Source: Alphaproteobacteria bacterium
GTDB lineage: Bacteria > Pseudomonadota > Alphaproteobacteria > UBA8366
Reading direction: 5' to 3'
DNA: 64,000 bases
Assembly: GCA_021774335.1 (NCBI GenBank)
Contig: JAJFJD010000001.1
Coordinates: forward strand, 372,001-436,000
The notes below the pieces were generated by a model that saw nothing but the letters and a program-made list of their open reading frames with translations, was not told the DNA's origin and ran no database searches. Of the stretch, positions 8,966-20,491 are shown in pieces (the first letter of the stretch is position 1; each line of letters opens with the position of its first letter). A program made the position numbers and the translations under genes.

Positions 8966-10468
8966 CTAGCCGTCGAGATAACGCTGCCGCAGATGCGCCT
9001 TGAAGGCGTCGGCGGCCAGCGGCGCGCCCGTCGTCTGATGAATCAGGTCATCCGTCGCATGGCACGAACCGTGGCCGTGCACCTTTTCCCGAAGCCAGCC
9101 CATCAGTGGCTTGAAATTTCCCTGTTGGATCGACGGCAGGATAGTCGGATCGGACGCGGTGGCCGCCTGGAATATCTGAGCCGCCGCCAAGGCGCCCAGC
9201 GTGTAGGTCGGGAAGTAGCCCCAGGCGCCCGAATACCAGTGAATATCCTGCAGGCAACCCTGCCGATCGTCCGGCGGCACGACACCAACCAAATCCTTCA
9301 TGCCGTCGTTCCACGCCGCCGGCAGGTCCGGCAATGCGAGATCGCCGTCCAGCATGGCTTTCTCCAGCCGGTAGCGCAGAATGACATGTGCCGGATAGGT
9401 GACCTCGTCGGCATCGACGCGAATAAACCCGCGCTCGACCCGGGTCGCCCACCGCAACAGGTTGTCCCGCGTCCAGGCCGGCCCGTCACCGTCGAAGGCA
9501 TCGCGCAAGGCCGGTGTTGCCCAGTGGTAAAATTCCTGAGTGCGGCAGGCCTGCATCTCCAGCAACAACGACTGGCTTTCATGCAACACCATGCCGCGCG
9601 CCCGGCCAACCGGCTGGTAGCGCCAATCTTCCGGACGGCCGCGCTCATACATGGCATGTCCCGATTCATGCAGGACAGCCATCAGCGCCTCGCCGAAATC
9701 ATCCTCGTTGTAGCGCACGGTGATACGCGAATCCTCGGGCACGCCGCTTGAGAATGGATGCGCGCTCTCGTCCACGCGCGCGGTGTCGAAGTCCAGCCCA
9801 ACGGTTTCCGCCATCTGCCGGCACAGCGCGCGCTGCGCTTCCGTGGAAAACGGACCTTCGGGCGACAAAGGCTCGCCCGCCGCCGTCTGCCGGGTCAGCA
9901 CATCCTCGAGAAAGTCGGGCAGAAACCCGGCCAAATCGTCGAACAAGGGATCGATATAGGCGCTGGACGCGCCAGGCTCGTAGTCCTGCAACAGCGCGTC
10001 ATAGAGCGAGCAATCGAGTGCTTCGCCCCGTGCCGCACCGATCGCCCGGGTCAGTTCGAGGAGTTCGCCGAGCGGCTCGACGATCGCGGAAAAGTCATCG
10101 GCCGGCCGGGCTTCCCGCCACGCGAATTCGCACAACGAAGAGGCCCGGCTGTGCGCGGCAACCAGGTCGGCCGGCACGGCGACCGCCTTTTTGCGGATTC
10201 GATGCATCTCACGCAGGTTCGCCGCCGGCCAGACATCCATTTCCGCCGCCTCGGACGCCGCGGCAAGGTCGTCGGCAAGGCCGGGAGCTGTCAGCTTCTC
10301 ATGGCGCATCACTTCCAGCCGCGCCAACTGCTCGGCACGCGCGACTGCGCCACCCGACGGCATGACGGTGGCCTGATCCCAATGCAAAACCTGGATCGTA
10401 TCTTCCAGGACGCATATATCGTGGAATTGCGTTTCCAAACGCTGATAAGCGGTCGTCTTGTCTGTCAT
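8966..10468 (-). CDS. M32 carboxypeptidase (Taq family)
   Basis: 500 residues. The HESGHAMYE motif (HExxH, about residue 262) and the following GMVLHESQS Glu helix are the zinc site of the M32 metallocarboxypeptidases. These cytoplasmic enzymes remove C-terminal residues from peptides. The length fits the family. It lies 30 bp after the SURF1 gene and on the same strand, so it may be read through from the cox operon, then 90 bp separate it from thrC. Confidence 0.93.
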   Translation of the reverse strand: MTDKTTAYQRLETQFHDICVLEDTIQVLHWDQATVMPSGGAVARAEQLARLEVMRHEKLTAPGLADDLAAASEAAEMDVWPAANLREMHRIRKKAVAVPADLVAAHSRASSLCEFAWREARPADDFSAIVEPLGELLELTRAIGAARGEALDCSLYDALLQDYEPGASSAYIDPLFDDLAGFLPDFLEDVLTRQTAAGEPLSPEGPFSTEAQRALCRQMAETVGLDFDTARVDESAHPFSSGVPEDSRITVRYNEDDFGEALMAVLHESGHAMYERGRPEDWRYQPVGRARGMVLHESQSLLLEMQACRTQEFYHWATPALRDAFDGDGPAWTRDNLLRWATRVERGFIRVDADEVTYPAHVILRYRLEKAMLDGDLALPDLPAAWNDGMKDLVGVVPPDDRQGCLQDIHWYSGAWGYFPTYTLGALAAAQIFQAATASDPTILPSIQQGNFKPLMGWLREKVHGHGSCHATDDLIHQTTGAPLAADAFKAHLRQRYLDG

Positions 10469-10498
10469 GGAGATTCCGCGCGCCGGCGAGGCCGAAGG

Positions 10499-11197
10499 TT
10501 ATGGTCTATTGCGATGATAAAGCAGATAGATGACAAGTAGGGCGGCGGCAAGCGCGAACCAGGTGATCGCATATTCCAGGTGATTGTTGCGGATATCCAT
10601 CCGCCACTGCCGGCCGACTGGAAATCCGCCCGGCGTGCCCGCCAAATCGGCGACGACATAGAAGCCGCCGGCCAGCGGAACACCGGTCACCTGCGACATC
10701 TTCTTGCTGTCGATCGTGAACCAGTTGTTCTTCTTCGGATCGTCATCCGGCGTGAACCAGCCCGGCTGTCTTTGCAGTCGAACAATGCCCTCGATTGTAA
10801 CCGGGCCGCTCACCTGCCCTTCCGCACGCTTCGCCGGATATTGTTTGTCGAACGGCACCCAACCTCGGTTGACCATGACGGCTGGCGCTCCTTCGCCTCG
10901 CTCGAACGGCGTCAACACGTGAAATCCAGGATTGCCGCGCAGCGACCGGCTTACGAGATACAATTCACGGTCATGGCGGAAGCGGCCGGTGATAACGACA
11001 CGCTGAAACTCGAAGGCCGCCAGGTTGTCCGACGGTCCCGGCGGCGCGACCGCGGCGGCGGTAGAGCGGGTTTGCAGCTTATCGATCAGGTCCGCCTTCC
11101 AATGCAGCCGCTCGATCTGCCAAAGCCCTAAAGCAATCAGCGCGATCAACGCGGGAACCGTGAACAAGGTCGGCCATAATGTCGGTCGAAAGGCCAC
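10499..11197 (-). CDS. SURF1 family cytochrome c oxidase assembly protein
   Basis: 232 residues with the SURF1 plan: one N-terminal membrane helix (TLWPTLFTVPALIALIALGLWQ), a large periplasmic domain and a C-terminal helix (YAITWFALAAALLVIYLLY). The motifs LGLWQIERLHWKADLI, NRGWVP and HLEYAITWF are typical. SURF1 helps insert heme a into subunit I. The start is a GTG at 11197, eight nt behind AGGAG; the open frame upstream lies over the DUF983 gene and is ignored. Confidence 0.92.
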   Translation of the reverse strand: MAFRPTLWPTLFTVPALIALIALGLWQIERLHWKADLIDKLQTRSTAAAVAPPGPSDNLAAFEFQRVVITGRFRHDRELYLVSRSLRGNPGFHVLTPFERGEGAPAVMVNRGWVPFDKQYPAKRAEGQVSGPVTIEGIVRLQRQPGWFTPDDDPKKNNWFTIDSKKMSQVTGVPLAGGFYVVADLAGTPGGFPVGRQWRMDIRNNHLEYAITWFALAAALLVIYLLYHRNRP

Positions 11198-11207
11198 CGT
11201 GGTGCTC

Positions 11208-11597
11208 CTACTCTGATTCGCTGTGGAAGGTATGATGCCGCGTGTCGCCCGACCGGTGCCGGTATTGCAGTGCGACCAACGTTGCCTTGAAGGGGCGCAA
11301 GAGCAGGAGGCAACCAACCAACACAGCCGGCCCCCACAATACGACATGAACCCAATACGGCGGCTGAAACGTCATCTCAGTCCACAGGGCAAGCCCGGTC
11401 ACGATTGGACCGACGATGAAGATGATGAAGACGGCGGGGCCGTCGCCGCTGTCCGCGACGCTAAAATCGAGACCGCAGGCGGTGCACTTATCGGCCACCG
11501 TCAGGAATCCGTCGAACAAACCGCCGATCCCGCATCGCGGACATCGGCATCGCAAACCGGCGGAAAACGGAGAAACGTCAGCTATCGTCCTCCGCAT
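11208..11597 (-). CDS. DUF983 membrane protein
   Basis: 129 residues. A CPRC...CTAC zinc-ribbon-like segment (about residues 19-41) is followed by two membrane helices (FIIFIVGPIVTGLALW and VLWGPAVLVGCLLLL). DUF983 proteins regularly sit between ctaE and SURF1 in alphaproteobacterial cox operons, as here, and so are presumed to help oxidase assembly; the exact role is unknown. It is 11 bp from both neighbours. Confidence 0.9.
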   Translation of the reverse strand: MRRTIADVSPFSAGLRCRCPRCGIGGLFDGFLTVADKCTACGLDFSVADSGDGPAVFIIFIVGPIVTGLALWTEMTFQPPYWVHVVLWGPAVLVGCLLLLRPFKATLVALQYRHRSGDTRHHTFHSESE

Positions 11598-11608
11598 TCA
11601 ATAAACCC

Positions 11609-12448
11609 TTAGCTGCCCCACCAGTAGACGCAGCAGAACAGGAACAGCCAGACCACATCGACAAAATGCCAATACCAGGCCGCGGCCTCAAAACCGAAAT
11701 GATGATCCGCCTTGAAATGCCCCTTGCGCGCCCGGAACCAGCACACGATCAGGAAGGTCGTGCCGATCAGGACGTGGAAGCCATGGAAGCCAGTCGCCAT
11801 GTAGAAGGTCGACGAATAGATGCCATCGGAAAAGCCGAACGCCGCGTGGACATACTCATATGCCTGGAAGCCGGTGAACAAAGCGCCGAGGACGATCGTC
11901 ATGCCGAGTCCGGTGATCATCGCGCGCTGGTTGCCTTCACGCAGCGCATGATGCGCCCAGGTGACGGTGCAACCCGACAACAACAGGATCAGCGTGTTCA
12001 TGAACGGCACGCCGAAGGTCGGCAGCGTTTCCACCCCTTCCGGCGGCCAGACCGCCGGCGACAATTTCGGGAACAGGCTTGAATTGAAGAAGGCCCAGAA
12101 GAAGGCGACGAAGAACATCACTTCGGACGCGATGAACAGGGTCATGCCGTAGCGCATGCCGATCTGCACGACCGGCGTGTGATGCCCTTGGTGGGTCGCT
12201 TCCTTGATCACGTCGCGCCACCACATCCACATCGTCAGGAGGATGAGGAACACACCGGGCATGAAGGTCCAAATCCCAAGCGCCTTGATGGTCTTTTCGC
12301 TCTCCGATCCGAAGAAATCGGGGTGCATGAACACCACCGTGCCGAACGTCAGCGCAAACGCCGCGCCTGCGCCCAATGCCGGCCACGGACTTGGATCGAC
12401 GAGATGGTAGTCGTGTTTGACTTCGTCGTGATGGGCTTCAGCAGTCAT
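11609..12448 (-). CDS. ctaE: Cytochrome c oxidase subunit III
   Basis: 279 residues, seven predicted membrane helices. Family signatures include HDYHLVDPSPWP at the N-terminus, FIASEVMFFVAFFWAFF, TCTVTWAHHAL-like LLSGCTVTWAHHALREG and the C-terminal GFHGFHVLIGTTFLIVCWFRA and WYWHFVDVVWLFLF. Subunit III stabilises the aa3 oxidase core in the inner membrane. It follows ctaG by 52 bp in the same operon. Confidence 0.97.
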   Translation of the reverse strand: MTAEAHHDEVKHDYHLVDPSPWPALGAGAAFALTFGTVVFMHPDFFGSESEKTIKALGIWTFMPGVFLILLTMWMWWRDVIKEATHQGHHTPVVQIGMRYGMTLFIASEVMFFVAFFWAFFNSSLFPKLSPAVWPPEGVETLPTFGVPFMNTLILLLSGCTVTWAHHALREGNQRAMITGLGMTIVLGALFTGFQAYEYVHAAFGFSDGIYSSTFYMATGFHGFHVLIGTTFLIVCWFRARKGHFKADHHFGFEAAAWYWHFVDVVWLFLFCCVYWWGS

Positions 12449-12500
12449 TCTTTCATCCCCAATTCATTCCGCGGCATGGTGTCGCCGTGGGCCTTGCTGG

Positions 12501-13112
12501 TTAGTTAAGTCTTTGTTCGCTATCAGTGCGGTCAAGACGGCTCACCGACCGTTTCTTGGCTGCGGGCTCCTGCTCGACCGGGAAAAACGTGTAGGACAAC
12601 GTGATCGTCTTCACCTCTTCCAAATTACGGTCTTGCGCAATTTCTGGATCGACGAAGAATAATACAGGCATGTCCACCGATTGACCCGGCTCGAGCCGTT
12701 GTTCGGTAAAACAGAAACACTCGATCTTATTGAAATACTGACCGACCTTGAGCGGCGTCACGTTGAAGGTGGCAGTGCCGACCACGGCGCGGTCCGACGT
12801 GTTGGTCGCACGATAATACGCCACCACCGACTCACCGACCCTGAGCTTGATCTGCCGCTGCACCGGCTGAAAGGACCAGGGCACGCCATTCGCCGTCGCA
12901 TCGAAGCGCACGGTCATCATGCGGTCGAGCACAATCGAGCTTTCCTCGGCCGCCACCTGGGTCGTGCCGCCGAAGCCTGTCACCTGGCAGAAAATCCGGT
13001 AAAGCGGGACCGCAGCGTAGGACGCGCCGACCATTCCGAACACGAACAACACGAGTCCCGCCAGCATGCGTTTGTTTTTTCGAGCCGCAGGCGTTGGCAT
13101 TAATATAGCCAT
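12501..13112 (-). CDS. ctaG: Cytochrome c oxidase assembly protein CtaG/Cox11
   Basis: 203 residues. One N-terminal membrane helix (RMLAGLVLFVFGMVGASYAAVPLYRIFCQVTG) anchors a periplasmic immunoglobulin-like domain with the copper-binding CFCF (KIECFCFTEQ, about 131-134). Cox11 delivers copper to the CuB site of subunit I. A GGGAG nine nt before the ATG at 13112 supports that start. It lies between the small coxF-like gene and ctaE. Confidence 0.95.
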   Translation of the reverse strand: MAILMPTPAARKNKRMLAGLVLFVFGMVGASYAAVPLYRIFCQVTGFGGTTQVAAEESSIVLDRMMTVRFDATANGVPWSFQPVQRQIKLRVGESVVAYYRATNTSDRAVVGTATFNVTPLKVGQYFNKIECFCFTEQRLEPGQSVDMPVLFFVDPEIAQDRNLEEVKTITLSYTFFPVEQEPAAKKRSVSRLDRTDSEQRLN

Positions 13113-13116
13113 CCGA

Positions 13117-13284
13117 TCAGCTCCCGCCGCCTATGCGGACAATCGCGACGAAATACACCAGGACGGAGAACCCGAGTAACAGCAGCATCAGCGCAATATT
13201 TTTTGTGCGCTGCTTGCGGTGCATCTCGCTCCGGTAGGGTTTGTCGGCTTTGCCGTCTTCTTTGGCCATTATTCCATCAATCAT
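13117..13284 (-). CDS. Small CoxF-like membrane protein of the cox operon
   Basis: 55 residues: a charged N-terminus (EDGKADKPYRSEMHRKQRTKN) and one membrane helix (IALMLLLLGFSVLVYFVAIVRIGG). A small single-helix protein between ctaB and ctaG is a constant feature of alphaproteobacterial cox operons, where it is annotated CoxF or hypothetical. Start is uncertain: ATG 13284 or, five codons later, 13269. It begins 11 bp after ctaB and ends 4 bp before ctaG, so it is surely cotranscribed. Function unproven. Confidence 0.8.
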   Translation of the reverse strand: MIDGIMAKEDGKADKPYRSEMHRKQRTKNIALMLLLLGFSVLVYFVAIVRIGGGS

Positions 13285-13295
13285 TGAACCGCCCG

Positions 13296-14216
13296 CTACC
13301 CGGCGACGCCCGGCACGCGATCGACGATCAGCAGTGCGAACAGTGCGAAAAGATAGAAGATAGAGAAACCGAAGGTGCGCTTCGCGCTGCGGTCCGTGTC
13401 GTCGCGACAAACCGCCACAGCAGCGGCGAGAAACAGCGCGCTCAACAGGATCGCCGCCGATCCGTAAATCCAGCCTGCGAAGCCAAGCAGCGTCGGCGCC
13501 ACCGCGACCGGCGCCAGCAAAACTGTGTAGATCAGTATCTGCCGTTTGGTTTCACGTTTGCCGGAAACCACCGGCAGCATCGGCACGCCTGCCGCCGCGT
13601 AATCGCCGCAGCGGTACAGCGCCAGCGCCCAGAAATGAGGCGGCGTCCACATGAAGATCAGCAGGAACAGAACCAGCGATTCGACGCCGACAGTGCCCGT
13701 CACCGCGGCCCAGCCGATCACCGGCGGGAAGGCCCCAGCCGCACCGCCGATCACGATATTCTGCGGGGTCCGGCGCTTCAGCCACATTGTATAGACGAAG
13801 ACATAGAACAGGATGCTCGCCGCCAGCAGCCCGGCCGCGACGAAATTCACCGCAATTCCCATCAGCAACACCGAGCCGCACGCCATGACCACACCGAAGG
13901 TCAGCGCTTCATCGGGCTCGACGCGCCCCATCGGGATCGGCCGCTTCCGCGTCCGCTCCATCACCGCGTCGATATCGCGGTCGTACCACATGTTGATGGC
14001 ACCCGACGCACCGGCGCCAATCGCGATGGCCAACACGGCCACGGCGGAGAGCAGCCAATGCAGCTCGCCCGGCGCGGCAAGCAGCCCGGCGAGCCCCGTA
14101 AACACGACCAGCGACATGACGCGCGGCTTCATCAGGGCCAGATAATCGCCCAGTTCCGCCGTGGGCAGAACTGGGGTGACCGGTGCCACGCTCACGCGAT
14201 AAGCCGTATCAGACAC
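13296..14216 (-). CDS. ctaB: Protoheme IX farnesyltransferase (heme O synthase)
   Basis: 306 residues, UbiA-superfamily membrane prenyltransferase. The first Asp-rich motif is [23 protein letters not shown] (about 74-96); about nine helices follow. It adds a farnesyl group to heme b, giving heme O, the precursor of the heme a used by the oxidase encoded next to it. The start is GTG at 14216 with GGAG seven nt upstream. Confidence 0.96.
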   Translation of the reverse strand: MSDTAYRVSVAPVTPVLPTAELGDYLALMKPRVMSLVVFTGLAGLLAAPGELHWLLSAVAVLAIAIGAGASGAINMWYDRDIDAVMERTRKRPIPMGRVEPDEALTFGVVMACGSVLLMGIAVNFVAAGLLAASILFYVFVYTMWLKRRTPQNIVIGGAAGAFPPVIGWAAVTGTVGVESLVLFLLIFMWTPPHFWALALYRCGDYAAAGVPMLPVVSGKRETKRQILIYTVLLAPVAVAPTLLGFAGWIYGSAAILLSALFLAAAVAVCRDDTDRSAKRTFGFSIFYLFALFALLIVDRVPGVAG

Positions 14217-14247
14217 GCGTTATCTCCGCCGTATGCTTCATGCGCCT

Positions 14248-16756
<2,509 letters not shown>

Positions 16757-17139
16757 GCTTACTTCCCCCGTAAAATCGCCGGCCAAAGGCCAGCGTATAA
16801 TCCGTTAAGGTCGAGAATTTCCAAGAAACCACCCCTGAAACGGCAGCATGTATACCACTCGCCGTCTTGACCTTGGACACCTAGCGACACTATGTCGCAA
16901 AATCGGAAACTGTCGTCAAATATGCCAAATAGCAAGGGTTTCGTCTCAGCGCATCCTGCGCTATCAACGACTCGACGAACAAGTGCCGGCGTGAGCAATT
17001 GTGAATTCGCTGATGTGGAAGCGACGCCCGCCGGGTATACATATAAGAACAGGAAACGGGGTGCCCGGGCGCAGCCTCGGAACTCCTGTCGATGGAATTT
17101 ACGATTGAGCGTTCAACCGTTACACGGAGACCCCGCACC
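16757..17139. promoter_or_regulatory. Divergent ctaC/tldD region with a 6-3-6 inverted repeat
   Basis: 383 bp with no believable gene. On the minus strand, TTGACG (16920-16915) and CATAGT (16895-16890) could be a ctaC promoter although the spacer is 19 bp. The -10 lies within the perfect inverted repeat GCGACA-CTA-TGTCGC (16885-16899), a plausible operator. No clear tldD promoter was found. Confidence 0.4.
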
Positions 17140-18573
17140 ATGACGAACTTGGTCACGACAGACGAGCTGTTTTTCGGCAAGACCGGCCTGGACCGGGACC
17201 GCGTCACCGATATCGCGGCCGAGGCGTTAAAGGGTGTGGATGACGGCGAATTGTTCCTTGAATACTGCCAGTCGGAGGGCATCTCCTTCGACGACGGCCG
17301 GGTGCGCAGCGCCAGTTTCGATACCACACACGGATTTGGCCTCCGCTCTGTTGCCGGCGATGCCACGGGTTACGCACATTCGTCTGAAGTCTCCGAGGCA
17401 GCGATGCGCCGCGCCGCGGCAACGGTACAGGCGGTCAAAGGCGGCCATAGCGGCACTTTCTCGGACGCCCCGGCGCCGACGAACCGCAGCTTGTACACGG
17501 ACGACAATCCGCTCGGCGAAATTCCCTTCGAGACGAAGGTAAGCCTGCTGGCCGACATCGACGCCTATGCGCGCGCCAAGGACAGCCGGGTGAAACAGGT
17601 GTCGGCCTCGCTTGCAGGAGAATGGCAGGCGGTCCAAATCATCCGGCCCGACGGCTATCGCGTCGCCGATATCCGCCCCCTCGTGCGCCTCAACGTCATG
17701 ATCGTCGCGGGCGAAGGCGACCGCATGGAAAGCGGCAGCCACGGCGCCGGTGGCCGCACCAGCTTCGCTGCCTATCTCGATCCGGCCGCTTGGCAGGGGC
17801 AAGTCGACGAAGCACTGCGCCAGGCCGTGGTCAATCTGGAATCGGTTCCCGCGCCGGCTGGCGAGATGCAGGTCGTGCTCGGCCCCGGCTGGCCCGGCGT
17901 ACTGTTGCATGAAGCCATCGGCCATGGCCTGGAAGGCGATTTCAACCGCAAGAAAACGTCGGCCTTTGCCGGATTGATGGGCGAGCGGATCGCCGCATCC
18001 GGCGTCACCGTGGTCGATGACGGCACGATCCCCGACCGCCGCGGCTCGCTAACGGTCGACGACGAGGGGACGACCGCAAGCTCCACTACGTTGATCGAGG
18101 ACGGCATTCTTGTCGGCTATATCCAGGACCGGCTCAACGCCCGGCTCATGGGCATGGAGCCGACCGGCAATGGCCGAAGGCAGTCCTACGCCCACGCGCC
18201 GATGCCGCGCATGACCAACACCTACATGCTGGACGGCGACAAAGATCCGGATGAAATTCTGTCCTCGGTCAACAACGGCCTGTACGCAGTCAACTTCGGG
18301 GGTGGCCAGGTGGACATCACCAGCGGCAAGTTCGTCTTCACCTGCACCGAGGCCTATCAGATCGAGAACGGCAAGGTCGGCGCGCCGGTGAAAGGCGCCA
18401 CGCTGATCGGCAACGGTCCGGATGTGCTGACCAAAGTGTCGATGATCGGCAACGACACGAAACTCGACGACGGCGTCGGCACTTGCGGTAAGGACGGCCA
18501 ATCGGTCCCCGTCGGGGTCGGGCAGCCGACCATGCGGATTGACGGACTGACGGTCGGCGGCACCGCCGCGTAG
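17140..18573 (+). CDS. tldD: Metalloprotease TldD
   Basis: 477 residues. The zinc motif HEAIGHGLEGD (HExxxH, His257) is intact, and the C-terminal GTCGKDGQSVPVGVGQPTMRIDGLTVGG is typical. TldD is the active subunit of the TldD/TldE heterodimer that degrades unfolded peptides and matures some ribosomal peptides. Its partner pmbA/tldE is in this window at 58184-59554, not adjacent. The ATG at 17140 gives the usual length; an in-frame ATG at 17092 exists. Confidence 0.95.
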   Translation: MTNLVTTDELFFGKTGLDRDRVTDIAAEALKGVDDGELFLEYCQSEGISFDDGRVRSASFDTTHGFGLRSVAGDATGYAHSSEVSEAAMRRAAATVQAVKGGHSGTFSDAPAPTNRSLYTDDNPLGEIPFETKVSLLADIDAYARAKDSRVKQVSASLAGEWQAVQIIRPDGYRVADIRPLVRLNVMIVAGEGDRMESGSHGAGGRTSFAAYLDPAAWQGQVDEALRQAVVNLESVPAPAGEMQVVLGPGWPGVLLHEAIGHGLEGDFNRKKTSAFAGLMGERIAASGVTVVDDGTIPDRRGSLTVDDEGTTASSTTLIEDGILVGYIQDRLNARLMGMEPTGNGRRQSYAHAPMPRMTNTYMLDGDKDPDEILSSVNNGLYAVNFGGGQVDITSGKFVFTCTEAYQIENGKVGAPVKGATLIGNGPDVLTKVSMIGNDTKLDDGVGTCGKDGQSVPVGVGQPTMRIDGLTVGGTAA

Positions 18574-18581
18574 TTTGGTCC

Positions 18582-18601
18582 GGCGGGATGGCGTTCCCGC
18601 C
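18582..18601 (+). terminator. Hairpin after tldD
   Basis: GGCGGGA (18582-18588) pairs with TCCCGCC (18595-18601) around a 6-nt loop, 8 bp after the tldD stop and 27 bp before the next gene. There is no T-run, so it may only weaken read-through or protect the 3' end. Confidence 0.4.
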
Positions 18602-18627
18602 CCCGGCGTTCGAAGAAAGGCTAACCG

Positions 18628-19080
18628 GTGACCAACGGACGGATCCGTCCCGCGATCCCATCCGACGCGGACACGATCCGCGCCGTCGTCGATGCCGCCT
18701 ATGCCGTCTACCTGCCGCAAATGGACAAGCCGCCCGGCCCCATGCTGGATGACTATGACGCCCGGATCGCGGCCGGCGAGGCATTCGTGTTGGACACCGG
18801 CGCGGACATTCTGGGAATCCTCATCCTCATCGACGCGAACGGGCACTTGTTGCTCGACAACATCGCGACCGCCCCAGGCGCACAAGGACAGGGCGTGGGA
18901 CGCCAGCTCGTGTCCTTCGCCGAATCGGAGGCGCGGCGGCGCGGCTACGGCGAAACCCGCCTCTACACTCATGCGGTGATGGCGGACAACGTCGCGTATT
19001 ACGAAAACCTTGGGTGGGAAGAGACCCATCGTGGCGAACAGGCGGGGTATCAGCGCATCTTCATGCGCAAGCGTCTGTGA
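18628..19080 (+). CDS. GNAT family N-acetyltransferase
   Basis: 150 residues, one GNAT domain. The strand RIRPAIPSDADTIRAVVDAAY at the start, the acetyl-CoA loop IATAPGAQGQGVGRQLVSFAESEARRRG (about 82-110) and NVAYYENLGWEET (about 125) are typical of small-molecule or peptide acetyltransferases. Substrate unknown. GTG start behind AAAGG. It follows tldD by 54 bp and could be cotranscribed, and is convergent with gshA. Confidence 0.85.
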   Translation: MTNGRIRPAIPSDADTIRAVVDAAYAVYLPQMDKPPGPMLDDYDARIAAGEAFVLDTGADILGILILIDANGHLLLDNIATAPGAQGQGVGRQLVSFAESEARRRGYGETRLYTHAVMADNVAYYENLGWEETHRGEQAGYQRIFMRKRL

Positions 19081-19102
19081 ATGCCGCCAACGGTCGGTAG
19101 GA

Positions 19103-20470
19103 TCAGTAAGACATATCCGCGTAGACGCGGTCGATGTCGCCCTGCCATTCGCCGTTGAACTGAGCGAGCAGCCGCTCGGCCGGTGAGATTCCGGACTCCG
19201 CGATTTCCTTCAATTCGTCCAGATACGGTTCTTCGTCGACATACTCGACATCGGGAACGGCGCGACGGCGCAGACCGGCCGCTGCCAGATCCACCATCTG
19301 CCGCGCGATATCCTGCACTGTGCCCTTGCGGAACGGCGCCTTGAGCGCTTGGCGCGGCACCGCGTCGCGCATCGCCGACATCTCTTCGATCGTCCAGTCC
19401 TTGCACATGTCCCAGGCGGCATCGAGCGCCCCATCGTCATACAGCAAGCCGACCCACAGCGCCGGCAAGCCGCAGAGCGTCGCCCACTGACCGCCGTCGG
19501 CGCCACGCATTTCGATAAAGCGTTTCAGGCGAACTTCGGGGAACGGCAAGGTGATCTGGTCGTTCCAATCGCCCATATGCGGCGCCTGGCCTTCGAACCC
19601 TTCGAGCCGGCCCGCCATGAAATCCCGGAAAGATTTACCCGAGACATCGTTGTAGATGCCGTCCCGGTAGACGAAATACATCGGCACATCGAGCACGTAA
19701 TCGACCCAGCGCTCGAACCCGAATCCTTCGTCGAATACGAAGGGCAGCATGCCGCAACGGTCGGGATCGGTGTCGGTCCAGGTATGGCTGCGGTAACTCG
19801 CAAAGCCGTTCGGTTTGCCTTCGGTGAAGGGCGAGTTGGCGAACAACGCCGTCGCGGCCGGTTGCAACGCGATGGCGACGCGCATCTTTTTGATCATGTC
19901 CGCTTCGGACGCGAAGTCCAGATTGACCTGAACCGTGCAGGTGCGGAGCATCATGTCGAGACCGAGCGAGCCCTTCTTCGGCATGTATTCGCGCATGATC
20001 TTGTAACGGCCTTTGGGCATCCAGGGGATATCTTCGCGCCGCCACTTCGGATTAAACCCGAGGCCCATGACACCGGCGCCGATCTCGTTGCACACTTCGC
20101 GCACCTGGTTGAGATGGGTATGCACCTCGTTGCAGGTCTCGTGGATATTGCTCAGCAATCCGCCGGACAGCTCGAACTGGCCGCCGGGCTCCAGCGTCAC
20201 CGCCCCACTGGTCGGATGGGTCAGCGCGATCACGTTGCCAGCCTCTTCCGCACGCTGCCAGCCGAACCGCTCCAGTCCTTCCAGCAACATCTTGATGCCG
20301 GGCCGGCCGTCATACGGCAGCGGACTGTTGTCGGTCAGATTGTAGGCAAACTTCTCGTGCTCGGTACCGATTCGCCAATCCGAACGCGGCTTGACGCCTT
20401 GCTCCAAATACTCGACCAGCTGTTTCTTATCGGTGACGACTTCGCCGCCGGCAGACGCGGGTGCAGCCAT
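19103..20470 (-). CDS. gshA: Glutamate-cysteine ligase (plant/alphaproteobacterial type)
   Basis: 455 residues of the GCS2 type found in plants and alphaproteobacteria, unrelated in length to the E. coli enzyme. IGTEHEKFAY near residue 40 (ATP/glutamate site), LEPGGQFELSGG (about 95), MKPKG-like MPKGRYKIMREYM and RTCTVQVNLDFASEADM (about 190) are conserved family blocks. It joins glutamate and cysteine, the first step of glutathione synthesis in the cytoplasm. 21 bp after rsmE on the same strand. Confidence 0.95.
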   Translation of the reverse strand: MAAPASAGGEVVTDKKQLVEYLEQGVKPRSDWRIGTEHEKFAYNLTDNSPLPYDGRPGIKMLLEGLERFGWQRAEEAGNVIALTHPTSGAVTLEPGGQFELSGGLLSNIHETCNEVHTHLNQVREVCNEIGAGVMGLGFNPKWRREDIPWMPKGRYKIMREYMPKKGSLGLDMMLRTCTVQVNLDFASEADMIKKMRVAIALQPAATALFANSPFTEGKPNGFASYRSHTWTDTDPDRCGMLPFVFDEGFGFERWVDYVLDVPMYFVYRDGIYNDVSGKSFRDFMAGRLEGFEGQAPHMGDWNDQITLPFPEVRLKRFIEMRGADGGQWATLCGLPALWVGLLYDDGALDAAWDMCKDWTIEEMSAMRDAVPRQALKAPFRKGTVQDIARQMVDLAAAGLRRRAVPDVEYVDEEPYLDELKEIAESGISPAERLLAQFNGEWQGDIDRVYADMSY

Positions 20471-20491
20471 ATTCGAGGTGCTTTCGGTGGT

